A DNA stretch of 64,000 bases, taken from the NCBI RefSeq assembly GCF_000021325.1, contig NC_011365.1, positions 2,756,001 through 2,820,000 on the forward strand. Direction: 5' to 3'. Positions 16,234-24,747 of the stretch are shown piece after piece (within the stretch, counting starts at the first letter, position 1; the number at the start of each line of letters is the position of its first letter). The notes beneath the pieces were generated by a model. It worked only from the letters and a program-made list of their open reading frames with translations, did not search any database and was not told the DNA's origin. A program made the position numbers and the translations under genes. Origin of the DNA: Gluconacetobacter diazotrophicus PA1 5. GTDB lineage: Bacteria > Pseudomonadota > Alphaproteobacteria > Acetobacterales > Acetobacteraceae.

Positions 16234-18582
16234 CTAGAATTCGGTCGAAAGCTGGGCGGCGACGGTGAAGCCCGCGCCGATGATATAGGTCGGCGCACCG
16301 GCGGCGTCGATGATGGTGCCGTTGACGCCGCGTGTGGACCGCGCGTTGGGCAGGACGGAACCCAGGCCGGCCAGGTAGTGCGTATTCCATAGATTGACGA
16401 AATTGAGCTGGAATTTCGGATGCTTGATGTAACGGTAGGACGGTAGGTAGACGCCGATCGTCATGTCGCCATGGGTCTGGGCGGCCATTTTTTCATCGTT
16501 CATGAAAGTGGAGTATTGGGATGAGAGATATTTGAGGCCAAAATTTCCGAAAAACAGGGAATCGTCATAGGACAGACCGAAGGATGCCTGGAAGCGCGGG
16601 CTTTGCACGGCTGTCTTGCCCTTGGTTGGCAGGTAGTCGTTTCCGACCCTGAAATCGTTGTCGATCGTGGTGTGCAGATATTCGAACGAGGCGTAGGGGC
16701 TGAAATGCATGAAGGGAACCGTGCCGAGTTCGATATCGACGCCGCGCGAGGTCTGCCCGCCCTCGTTGATCGTGGTGGAGACGGGCAGGTTGCCGACATA
16801 GGTCTGCGTGGCGATCTGCCGGTTGGTGAAGTTATAGTTGAAGAAGGTGACGCTGCCGAGGACCTGGCGGCCCTGGTAGCGGTAGCCGATTTCCTCGGCG
16901 ATGGAGTATTCGTCCTTCTGCTGCCCGGCGCCCAGCGATGTGACCTGCCCGGTGGCGGGACTGGTGCTGCCGAAGAAACTGGTGCCCAACGGCGCGCGGA
17001 AACCGGTGGTGACGTTGAAGAACAGCTGATGTTCGTGGTTGAAGTCGTAACGGACCATCAGGCGCGGCAGCGGCTGGAAACTGTTGTCGTGGATGCGGTA
17101 TTCGGTGCCCGGAATGTGGTTGGTGCCGACGCGGTCGACCATGACGGCCTTTATGCCGCCGGTGATCTGCAGATGATCATGCAGCAGGCTGAGCCGGTCG
17201 TTGAGGAAGATGCCGTTGACCTGCGTCATGAGGTTGTAGTCGCCCGAGCGCAGCGGGCGGCCGTTGGCCATCATGACCGTGGGATCGGTGCCGCGCGGGC
17301 CCTGGGGCGCGCCGCTGGCCGTGACGGGCGTGTAGTCGATCCAGTTGGAGAAATCGTCATATTCGTACCAGTTTCCCAGCGTCAGGGTGTTTTTTCCCTG
17401 CGTCCAGTTGAGCTTTTCGACGAAGCCGGTACGGTAAGGGGAGTTGAGGTATCGCTGGACGGCCGGAGCCTGGCCGCCGCTGGCGCCGGGAAGGGTGGAG
17501 CCCGGGGATTCGAACTGGTTGCCCCAGTAATAGCCGCCCGTGGGCAGGGTTGTGCCGCTGAGAGCGCCACCGGAGCCGTGAAAGAAATAGGGCTCGACAT
17601 CCGCCGTGAGGTTTCTGGCCAGGCGGAAGGTCGAGGGAAGGCCGATATTGAAATCTTCCCACGGGTTCTGGTACATCCGCCAGTAGGCCGAGTTGGCGGC
17701 GGGGGATCCGCCCTGGATGTAGGTGGGGCTGTAATAGTTGGACCGTCCGGTGGCGTTCCACTGTGCGAGCGTGGGTTCGTAGTAATTGGAAATCGTCTGG
17801 TGCGCCCAGGTGAAGACGGCCGCGACGCGGTTTCCCTGCCCCCATTCCTTCAGGAATTTCGCGTCGATGTGCAGGCGGCGGTCGGTGCCCGGGCCGGTGA
17901 AGTGCTGGTCGTAGAAATCGGAAAAGGACATCCAGCCCCGGATGCCGGTATGGCCGATATCGCCGGTATTGATACGGATGAATTCTTTCTTGGCATCCCA
18001 CGTGCCGAACATGGAGGATGCGTAGCCGCCGAACTGATGCGACGGGTCGATGGTCTTGAAGCTGACCTGACCGCCGAGATCGACATAGCTGGGGGTGTCG
18101 ATGGGTGACGAGCCCTGGGTGATCGACGCGCTTTGCAGGTTTTCGGAATCGATGAGCTGCGACGGGTAGATGGTGCCGTTATTGGGATCGTTTTGCGGCG
18201 TGCCATCGACCATGAAGCCGATTTCCTGCTGGTTCAGGCCGCGCAGGGTCATGGTGACCTGATTGCTCATGCCGAAGGCGTCGGACGTTGCGACGTTGGC
18301 ACCGGGCATGTTCTGCACCAGGTTCAGCGCGCCGGCGCTGGCCACCTGTTTGGTGATGTAGGCACGATCCACGGTACTGACCGAGGCTTCGGCATGGGTA
18401 CGGACCATCTGGCCGGAGCCCGATGCCTGCCGCAGGGTACGGACGACCGATATGGATTCGGACGGGGCTGCCGCCGGATGGGCTGCCGGATGGGTCTTGG
18501 GCTGCGTCGCGGCGACGGCGGAAATCGGGATGATCGAGACTGCGCAAAGAAGAAGGGAAACCCTGAAGGAAATCGGCTTCAT
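16234..18582 (-). CDS. TonB-dependent outer-membrane receptor
   Basis: 782 residues from the ATG at 18582, which follows AGGAA and starts a signal peptide ending AVAA. After a His/Pro-rich spacer comes a possible TonB box (ESISVV), then the plug domain (LNLVQNMPGANV, TMTLRGLNQQEIGFMVDG) and a long beta-barrel ending in a C-terminal aromatic (STEF). Receptors of this kind import siderophores, cobalamin, sugars or other scarce ligands. The genes behind it are a cytosine-deaminase-like enzyme, LysR and an NCS1 permease, not siderophore genes, hence the receptor may take up a nucleobase-like compound (inference). Confidence 0.9.
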   Translation of the reverse strand: MKPISFRVSLLLCAVSIIPISAVAATQPKTHPAAHPAAAPSESISVVRTLRQASGSGQMVRTHAEASVSTVDRAYITKQVASAGALNLVQNMPGANVATSDAFGMSNQVTMTLRGLNQQEIGFMVDGTPQNDPNNGTIYPSQLIDSENLQSASITQGSSPIDTPSYVDLGGQVSFKTIDPSHQFGGYASSMFGTWDAKKEFIRINTGDIGHTGIRGWMSFSDFYDQHFTGPGTDRRLHIDAKFLKEWGQGNRVAAVFTWAHQTISNYYEPTLAQWNATGRSNYYSPTYIQGGSPAANSAYWRMYQNPWEDFNIGLPSTFRLARNLTADVEPYFFHGSGGALSGTTLPTGGYYWGNQFESPGSTLPGASGGQAPAVQRYLNSPYRTGFVEKLNWTQGKNTLTLGNWYEYDDFSNWIDYTPVTASGAPQGPRGTDPTVMMANGRPLRSGDYNLMTQVNGIFLNDRLSLLHDHLQITGGIKAVMVDRVGTNHIPGTEYRIHDNSFQPLPRLMVRYDFNHEHQLFFNVTTGFRAPLGTSFFGSTSPATGQVTSLGAGQQKDEYSIAEEIGYRYQGRQVLGSVTFFNYNFTNRQIATQTYVGNLPVSTTINEGGQTSRGVDIELGTVPFMHFSPYASFEYLHTTIDNDFRVGNDYLPTKGKTAVQSPRFQASFGLSYDDSLFFGNFGLKYLSSQYSTFMNDEKMAAQTHGDMTIGVYLPSYRYIKHPKFQLNFVNLWNTHYLAGLGSVLPNARSTRGVNGTIIDAAGAPTYIIGAGFTVAAQLSTEF

Positions 18583-18943
18583 GCTTTTTTCATTCCTGTT
18601 TCGTATCATATTGGGCATCGCGCAGCGGCCCGTTTCCAGGCGCCATGGCGCAGCGGGAAGGATATGGACGGGCGTTTCAGGAGCCCGATCCAGCGTTGAA
18701 TAATTTCAATACGAAATCATATGTCACCCACTTATCGCGATGTCAAACTGATTCCGGGATGAGAATGTTCCTGATGGGGAATGTGCGATGGCGGGGCCGG
18801 ACGGGCGACGGCGCGCATACGGTTTTGCGTTCGCGCGGGGATGGATGCCGGCAGGCTGGCTTCTGCATTGATCCGGTGCGTGCCGGCGGAAGGTAGCGCC
18901 TTTGGGGCGTGACGCGGAGCGCGGGACTTGCCAAGATCGGGGA
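18583..18943. other. Divergent promoter region between TonB receptor and DUF2252
   Basis: 361 bases without a gene. It holds the promoter candidate for the receptor (separate entry); nothing definite was found for the DUF2252 side. Confidence 0.5.
18716..18746 (-). promoter_or_regulatory. Candidate sigma70 promoter for the TonB receptor locus
   Basis: On the minus strand TTGACA (18746-18741) is followed after 19 bases by TATGAT (18721-18716). The elements match consensus six of six and five of six, but the spacer is two bases longer than ideal. The leader would be about 130 bases. Confidence 0.45.
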
Positions 18944-20425
18944 ATGAACGCCTATCCCGCCGATTTTCCGACCGTGCATCCCGCCGGTATTCTCGACACC
19001 CGCGAGGCGCGGCGCGCGCGCGGGTTGGCCTTGCGCAAGACGTTGCCGCGCGGGGGGCATGCCGACTGGTCGCCGCCGGCGGGGCGGGCGGATCCGGTTG
19101 CCGTTCTGGAGCGCCAGGGGGCCAGCCGCATCGCCAGCCTGCTGCCGGTGCGCTATGCGCGCATGGCGGCCTCGCCCTTTGCCTTCCTGCGCGGGGCGGC
19201 GGTGGTCATGGCGGCGGATCTGGCGCAGACCGCCTGGGCCGGGCCCCGGGTGCAGAGCTGCGGCGACTGCCATCTGGCGAATTTCGGCAGCTATGCCTCG
19301 CCCGAAGGGGTGCCGGTCTTCGACATCAACGATTTCGACGAAACCCTGCCGGCGCCCTTCGAATGGGACATCAAGCGGCTGGGGGCGTCGCTGGTGCTGG
19401 CGGGGCACGAAACCGGCCTGTCCGACGACGCGGCGCGCGGGCTGGCCGTGGCGGCCGCCCAGGCCTACGCGGGGGAAATGGCGCGGCTGGCCCCGCTGAC
19501 GCCGCTGGAAATCTGGACCCACCGGATCGACCTGGGGGCGGCGATCGACGGGTTCGCCAGCAAGCGCGTGCGCCAGCGGGTCCAGGCCCTGCTGGCCGCG
19601 CGGCTGGACGCCGCCCGCCGCCATTTCGGCCTGGTGGCGGACGATAGCGGCGCGCCCACCCTGCAGGAAAAGCCGCCCCTGGTGATGCGCCTGCCGGAAA
19701 ACGACGATGCGGTGCGCAGCGCCTTCGCCCGCTACGTCGCGACCCAGCCGCCGGAGCGCGGCATCCTGCTGACGCGCTACCGCCTGCGCGACGTGATCTT
19801 CAAGGTCGTGGGGGTGGGCAGCGTCGGCACGTTCTGCGCCATCGGCCTGTTCGCCACCGCCGACGGCGACAGCCTGCTGCTGCAGATCAAGGAAGCGCAG
19901 GATTCCGTCCTGGCGCCCTTCGCCGGGGCCTCGGCGTTCCGCAACCAGGGCCAGCGCGTGGTCACCGGCCAGCGCATCATGCAGGCGGCGCCGGATGCCT
20001 TCCTGGGCTGGACCCACACCGCCGGGCAGGACGAGGCCGAGGATACGGCCCATGCCCTGTCGGGTGCCGGGCGGCAGTTCTATGTCCGCCGCGTGAAGGA
20101 TACGCGGCTGGCCGCCATCGGGACCGAGATCGCGCAGGAGGGACTGCCGGATTACGCCCTGCTGTGCGGCCGCACGCTGGCCCGCGCCCACGCCCGCACC
20201 GGCGATGTGGTGGCCCTGGCGGCCTATCTGGGGCGCGGACGATCCTTCGCCGACGCGATCGGCGGCTTTTCGGTGCTGTATGCCGAACAGACGCGCCGCG
20301 ACTGGACCTTGTTCAAGGCGGCGATCGCGGCCGGGCGGTTGCCCTGCTGGTCCGGCACCGCACCCGGCGGGAATGGCGGCGGCGGTCGCGGCGCGGGGGG
20401 CGCCGGCACCGGCAGCGGGGCCTGA
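18944..20425 (+). CDS. DUF2252 family protein (kinase-fold-like)
   Basis: 493 residues from the ATG at 18944. DUF2252 motifs are clear: SCGDCHLANFGSYASPEG, VFDINDFDETLP and WDIKRLGASLVLAG. These resemble the nucleotide- and metal-binding loops of phosphotransferase-fold proteins (GDxHxxN and DxND), but no activity is established for the family. Later segments include YYVR-type RQFYVRRVKDTR and TLARAHARTGD. The C-terminus is a Gly-rich tail. It ends two bases before the SulP start and is probably co-transcribed with it. Confidence 0.85.
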   Translation: MNAYPADFPTVHPAGILDTREARRARGLALRKTLPRGGHADWSPPAGRADPVAVLERQGASRIASLLPVRYARMAASPFAFLRGAAVVMAADLAQTAWAGPRVQSCGDCHLANFGSYASPEGVPVFDINDFDETLPAPFEWDIKRLGASLVLAGHETGLSDDAARGLAVAAAQAYAGEMARLAPLTPLEIWTHRIDLGAAIDGFASKRVRQRVQALLAARLDAARRHFGLVADDSGAPTLQEKPPLVMRLPENDDAVRSAFARYVATQPPERGILLTRYRLRDVIFKVVGVGSVGTFCAIGLFATADGDSLLLQIKEAQDSVLAPFAGASAFRNQGQRVVTGQRIMQAAPDAFLGWTHTAGQDEAEDTAHALSGAGRQFYVRRVKDTRLAAIGTEIAQEGLPDYALLCGRTLARAHARTGDVVALAAYLGRGRSFADAIGGFSVLYAEQTRRDWTLFKAAIAAGRLPCWSGTAPGGNGGGGRGAGGAGTGSGA

Positions 20426-20427
20426 CC

Positions 20428-22185
20428 ATGGCGCGGCCAGGCATGATTCGGCCAGGCATGATCCGGACAGGCATGATCCGGGCCGGCATGGCGGCGGCGG
20501 TGCGGCGGGCGCGCACGGCCCCCCGCGCCCTGGTATCCGGCGTCTGCGCGCCGGGCGGGGCGCGCGACGTGGTGGCCGGCGTGACCCTGGCCTCGATGAA
20601 CATTCCGCAGGTGCTGGGCTATGCCGGCATTGCCGCGATGCCGGCCGTGACCGGCCTGTATACCGTGCTGCTGCCGCTGGTGGCGTTCGCCCTGCTGGGG
20701 TCGTCGCGGCATCTGGTGGTGGCGGCCGATTCCGCCACCGCCGCCATCTTTTCCAGCGGCCTGGCCGGCATGGCGGCGGCGGGCAGCCCGAAATACGTGG
20801 CGCTGGTCGGCACGGTCACGTGGCTGGTGGCCGGTTTCCTGTTCGTGGGGCGACTGTTCCGGCTGGGATTCCTGGCGGATTTCTTTTCGCGCACCGTGCT
20901 GGTGGGGTTCCTGGCCGGGGTCGGGGTGCAGGTCGGCATCGCGATGTCGCGCGACATGCTGGGCGTGGCCGCGACCGCCCATAACCCGGTGCGGCAGTTG
21001 CTGCAGGTCGCGGACGGGCTGCCGCACGCCCATCCGCTGACGGTCGGGCTGTCGCTGCTGGTCGTGGCGGTCATCATGGGGGGGCGGCGGCTGGTGCCGC
21101 ACGCGCCGCTGGCCATGGTCGCGGTGGTGGGCGGCATCCTGGCCAGCCGGGTGCTGGACCTAGCGGGGCGGGGGGTGGCCGTCATCGGTCCGATCGCGGG
21201 CGGCCTGCCGTCGCTGGGGCTGCCGGACGTATCGTGGAACGAGATGGTGGCCCTGCTGCCCGTCGCGACCTCGTGCGTGTTCGTCATCATCGCGCAGAGC
21301 GCCGCGACATCGCGGGCTTTCGCCCTGCGCGCTCATGAGGAGGTGGACGAAAACGCCGATATCCTGGGCCTGTGCGCCGCCAATGCCGCCGCCGCGCTGA
21401 CGGGCGCCTTCGTCGTGAACGGCAGCCCCACCCAGACGGCCATGGCGGTGCGGGCGGGCGCGCGCAGCCAGCGGGCGCAGGTGGCATTCGCGCTGGTCAC
21501 GCTGGTGGTGGTGCTGGTGCTGACCGGGCCGCTGCGCGACCTGCCGCGCTGCGTGCTGGCGTCCATCGTCTTCACCGTGGCGGTGGGGATGATCGACTGG
21601 CGGGCCATGTGGGCCATCCGGCGCGAAAGCCCGGGCGAATTCGGCCTGGCCATGGTCACAGCCGCCGCCGTGGTGGGGATCGGGGTGGAACAGGGCATCT
21701 TCCTGGCCATCGCGCTGTCGCTGTTCCGCCATGTCCGGCACAGCTATCGCCCGCACACCATGGTGCTGCGGCAGGACCCGGTGACCGGCGCGCTGGAGAC
21801 CGAACCCGTCGCCCCCGGCAGGCAGACGGAACCGGGGCTGGTCGTCTATCGCTTCGGCGCCGACCTGTTCTACGCCAATTGCAGCCGCTTCACCGACGAC
21901 GTGCACCTGCTGATCGATCATGCGCCGGCGCCGGTGCGCTGCTTGATCGTCGATGCCAGCGCGATCACGGACATCGATTTCTCCGCCGCCGGCGCGCTGC
22001 GCGACCTGCTGGCGGACTTGCGCAGGCGGGGCATCGTCGTGCTGTTCGGCCGGGTCAGTTCCTATCTGCGGGCCGACATGCAACGGCACCGCATCCTGTC
22101 GGCCGAAGACCCGAACGCCAACTTCGCCGCCCTGCATCCGGCGCTGGCGGCCGGGCGGGCGATCGTGAAGGCAGCCGGGGCCTGA
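20428..22185 (+). CDS. SulP family anion transporter with C-terminal STAS domain
   Basis: 585 residues from the first ATG. About 10-12 membrane helices (about 60-440) show SulP patterns such as VVAGVTLASMNIPQVLGYAG, GLYTVLLPLVAFALLGSSRHL and PTQTAMAVRAGARSQ. A STAS domain follows (about 480-570; LIVDASAITDIDFSAAGALRDL). SulP proteins carry sulfate, bicarbonate or other anions; no carbonic anhydrase or sulfur gene is near. The N-terminus is a tandem five-residue repeat GMIR(P/T/A) giving methionines at 1, 6, 11, 16 and 21, so the true start is ambiguous. The gene lies between DUF2252 and a CBS-BON protein. Confidence 0.9.
   Translation: MARPGMIRPGMIRTGMIRAGMAAAVRRARTAPRALVSGVCAPGGARDVVAGVTLASMNIPQVLGYAGIAAMPAVTGLYTVLLPLVAFALLGSSRHLVVAADSATAAIFSSGLAGMAAAGSPKYVALVGTVTWLVAGFLFVGRLFRLGFLADFFSRTVLVGFLAGVGVQVGIAMSRDMLGVAATAHNPVRQLLQVADGLPHAHPLTVGLSLLVVAVIMGGRRLVPHAPLAMVAVVGGILASRVLDLAGRGVAVIGPIAGGLPSLGLPDVSWNEMVALLPVATSCVFVIIAQSAATSRAFALRAHEEVDENADILGLCAANAAAALTGAFVVNGSPTQTAMAVRAGARSQRAQVAFALVTLVVVLVLTGPLRDLPRCVLASIVFTVAVGMIDWRAMWAIRRESPGEFGLAMVTAAAVVGIGVEQGIFLAIALSLFRHVRHSYRPHTMVLRQDPVTGALETEPVAPGRQTEPGLVVYRFGADLFYANCSRFTDDVHLLIDHAPAPVRCLIVDASAITDIDFSAAGALRDLLADLRRRGIVVLFGRVSSYLRADMQRHRILSAEDPNANFAALHPALAAGRAIVKAAGA
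20440..20492 (+). repeat. 15-bp tandem repeat at the SulP start
   Basis: The unit GGCATGATCCGG plus three variable bases is present about three and a half times, each copy carrying an in-frame ATG. Copy-number change would alter the N-terminus by five residues without breaking the frame. Confidence 0.75.
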
Positions 22186-22297
22186 CCTGTGTCCGTGACA
22201 CGTGCGTCGCCGGAGGAATCACGTTTGCACGACGCCCTTGCGCCCCCGGCGCGCGATGAACACGTGCCCTGCACCATCATGGAAAAGGGCGCGTGTC

Positions 22298-23005
22298 ATG
22301 CGTGTACGGGACATCATGACGGCGTCGGTCGTGGGCGTCGCCCCGACCGATCCGCTGGAAAAGGCGGTGGGGCTGATGCTGGAGCACGGGATCAGCGGCG
22401 TGCCGGTGCTGGGCGTGGGCGGCCACGTTGTGGGCGTGCTGACCGAGGGCGACCTGCTGCGCCGTAGCGAGCTGGATACCGAACCGGGCCGGTCCTGGCT
22501 GGGGGACTGGCTGCGCTCGCCCGGGCGGGCGGCGTCGGATTACGTGCGGACCCACAGCCATCGCGTCATCGACCTGATGTCGGACAGCCCGGTGACGATC
22601 GCGCCCGACGCCACGCTGCGCGAGGCCGTGGACATGATGCTGGCCCACCGGGTGAAGCGCCTGCCGGTGATACAGGATGGCCGGATGGTCGGCATCCTGT
22701 CGCGGGCCGACCTGCTGCGGGCGCTGATGCGCGCTGCCTCCGGCCCCACCGAAACCGTGTCCGACGTGCAGATCCAGAACGAGATTACCGAGGAATATCG
22801 TCGCCAGTCCAAATGGGCGGGCGAGGATTTCATCCATGTCGCCGTTCAGGACGGGGTGGTGGAACTGACGGGCACCATCCTGGACGAACGCCTGCGCGTG
22901 GCCGCCCGCGTGGCGGCGGAAAACACCCGTGGCGTGACCTCGGTCATCGATCACCTGGAGGTTGTCGAACCGATGACCGATGGCGCGATGCCGATGAGGA
23001 TCTGA
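22298..23005 (+). CDS. CBS-pair and BON domain protein
   Basis: 235 residues from the ATG at 22298 (GGAAAAGGG upstream). Two CBS motifs: VRDIMTASVVGVAPTDPLEK with GVPVLG (about 3-60), and LMSDSPVTIAPDATLREAVD with GILSRADLLRAL (about 90-145). A BON domain follows (about 160-225; FIHVAVQDGVVELTGTILDE). CBS pairs sense adenylates and BON domains bind phospholipid or other envelope partners. The gene follows the SulP transporter, so it may gate or report on it; that link is inference. Confidence 0.88.
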   Translation: MRVRDIMTASVVGVAPTDPLEKAVGLMLEHGISGVPVLGVGGHVVGVLTEGDLLRRSELDTEPGRSWLGDWLRSPGRAASDYVRTHSHRVIDLMSDSPVTIAPDATLREAVDMMLAHRVKRLPVIQDGRMVGILSRADLLRALMRAASGPTETVSDVQIQNEITEEYRRQSKWAGEDFIHVAVQDGVVELTGTILDERLRVAARVAAENTRGVTSVIDHLEVVEPMTDGAMPMRI

Positions 23006-23009
23006 CCCG

Positions 23010-23534
23010 TCAGGATTTCAGCGTCGGGCCCGCGGGGGCGGCGTTGAAGCCCAGGCGGCCCAGATACGCCAGGCGGGTGGCGGAGACGATGTCGCCGATG
23101 CGGCCGTCCACGATGCGGGCGTAACCCGACACGGCGGTATCCACCAGCGCCGAACCCACCGCGACCCCGGCGAAGAGGGTGCCGGTCTCGTCACGCAGAT
23201 GCCAGACGTCGCCGCGGATGCACGCATCTTCATTGTAGCGAAAACCGGGGATGATATCACGAAGGATCGGGGCCAGCAGGTCGGTGACGTCCAGCGCGTT
23301 GCGCACGAAGGCCCCGCATTGCTCGTCGGGGATGAAATAGCCCACCAGGTCGCCCTGCAGCATCATCAGGCCGGGGCGGGCCCTCCGGCTGTCCGTCACG
23401 CTGCGTGTCCGCACGACGATCCGCTGCGCGTCGGACCCGTTTTCCGACGTCACCAGCAGGGTCCCGACCGGATTGGCCAGCAGGTCGGGCGTTACGCGCA
23501 TGCGCGATAACGGGATGCTTGCCAGGGTCATCAT
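23010..23534 (-). CDS. Conserved-looking hypothetical protein, 174 residues
   Basis: I do not recognise the family. A strong ribosome site AGGAGAT lies eight bases before the ATG at 23534, supporting the gene. No signal peptide or membrane span. The sequence mixes short strands and loops (RIVVRTRSVTDSRRARP, LMMLQGDLVGYFIPDEQ, AGVAVGSALVDTAVSGYARI), suggesting a small alpha/beta or beta-rich cytoplasmic protein. It is convergent with the CBS-BON gene, ending four bases after that stop. Confidence 0.7.
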   Translation of the reverse strand: MMTLASIPLSRMRVTPDLLANPVGTLLVTSENGSDAQRIVVRTRSVTDSRRARPGLMMLQGDLVGYFIPDEQCGAFVRNALDVTDLLAPILRDIIPGFRYNEDACIRGDVWHLRDETGTLFAGVAVGSALVDTAVSGYARIVDGRIGDIVSATRLAYLGRLGFNAAPAGPTLKS

Positions 23535-24102
23535 AATTCTGGATCTCCTTGATCGAACAGGATCGCGCGGGCACGCGCTGTTACTTTTTGTTTCGAAATG
23601 ACAATAATTCTGCGAAGCAGCGTGGACGGGATTGCGCGGAAGGGCATCGGGAGAAGCTGAAACGTTTATTCGATCTGTTTTTCCATGCAGCAGAAGGCAT
23701 CGTGCCTCGTACGCCTGTGGAAGGTCGCGGCGGCATTCCGAACCGGCCGCCCCGCGTTCACGTCATGGCGAACGGCAGCCCTGTCCTGTCCGAAAGATGG
23801 GATGGCCGAGGAACGGCGGGGGCGGGGCAGCATGGCGCGGGCAGTCCGGCGCGTGCCGGAACCAGGGGCATGCGGCCGGCCATCCTCCCTGCGGCGTCTG
23901 TCGGTCGCGGCATCGCGCCGGGATATCGGGCGGGTCCTGGGGTGATGCCTGTCTCGGTCGCATTCATGTTCGTGGTCACTCGACGTCACTGCCGGGGGCG
24001 GCGCAGCCTAAACCGTTAACGCGCGCAATGGTTGCATTGCGCCGCAACGCTATATGATGGCGCGACCGCGTCCGCGTGGCGCCATAGCAGGAAACACACT
24101 TC
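23535..24102. other. Gene-free stretch, 568 bp
   Basis: No supported gene on either strand; the open frames here are GC-driven and lack ribosome sites. The left end must contain the promoter of the hypothetical gene, and the right end (24040-24060) has a TATATGAT element that could serve the GNAT gene. Nothing else recognised. Confidence 0.5.
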
Positions 24103-24705
24103 ATGACAGACCGCCTCCCTCTCGCCCCGGTGACGCTGGCCGGCGACCTGGTCCAGCTTGTTCCCCTGTCGCCGGACCACCATGACGGGCTGGTCGAGGC
24201 GGTGTCGGACGGCGCGCTGTGGACGCTGTGGTACACCAGCGTGCCGGACCCCGAGGGCATGCGGGCGGAAATCGACCGGCGGCTGCGCCTGCGCGACCAG
24301 GGATCGATGCTGCCCTTCACGGTGATCCGTCGCGCGGACGGGCGGATCGTGGGCATGACGACCTTCATGAACATCGACGCCGAAGGTCCGCGTGTCGAAA
24401 TCGGTTCCACCTGGTACGCGCGCAGCGTCCAGCGGACCGGCCTGAATACCGAGGCCAAGCTGCTGCTGCTGGCCCATGCCTTCGACACGCTGGGCTGTCT
24501 GGCCGTGGAATTCCGCACCCATGTCCTGAACCGGCAGAGCCGCCAGGCCATCGAACGGCTGGGCGCGCGGCTGGACGGCATCCTGCGCTGGCATGTCCGG
24601 GCCAAGGACGGCACGGTGCGCGACAGTTGCGTGTACAGCATCACCGCGCCGGAATGGCCCGCCGTTCGCGCGCACCTGCGGTTTTCCCTCGCCGCGCGGG
24701 CGTAA
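24103..24705 (+). CDS. GNAT family N-acetyltransferase (RimJ/RimL type)
   Basis: 200 residues with AGGAAA before the ATG. RimJ/RimL-like layout: N-terminal VQLVPLSPDHHDGLVEAV, the FTVIRRADGRIVGMTTFMNI strand pair, the conserved VEIGSTWYARSVQRTGLNTE ahead of the acetyl-CoA loop, and VEFRTHVLNRQSRQAIERLG in the last helix-strand unit. Such enzymes acetylate protein N-termini, small amines or antibiotics; substrate unknown. Confidence 0.9.
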   Translation: MTDRLPLAPVTLAGDLVQLVPLSPDHHDGLVEAVSDGALWTLWYTSVPDPEGMRAEIDRRLRLRDQGSMLPFTVIRRADGRIVGMTTFMNIDAEGPRVEIGSTWYARSVQRTGLNTEAKLLLLAHAFDTLGCLAVEFRTHVLNRQSRQAIERLGARLDGILRWHVRAKDGTVRDSCVYSITAPEWPAVRAHLRFSLAARA

Positions 24706-24747
24706 CCCGGGTAAGGCGTCCCCTCGACCGGGCAGGACGCGTGTCAT

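Noticed and set aside
23535-24102. Several open frames of 70-150 codons in the gene-free gap
   Set aside because: No ribosome sites, GC-biased composition, mutually overlapping, no recognisable protein pattern.
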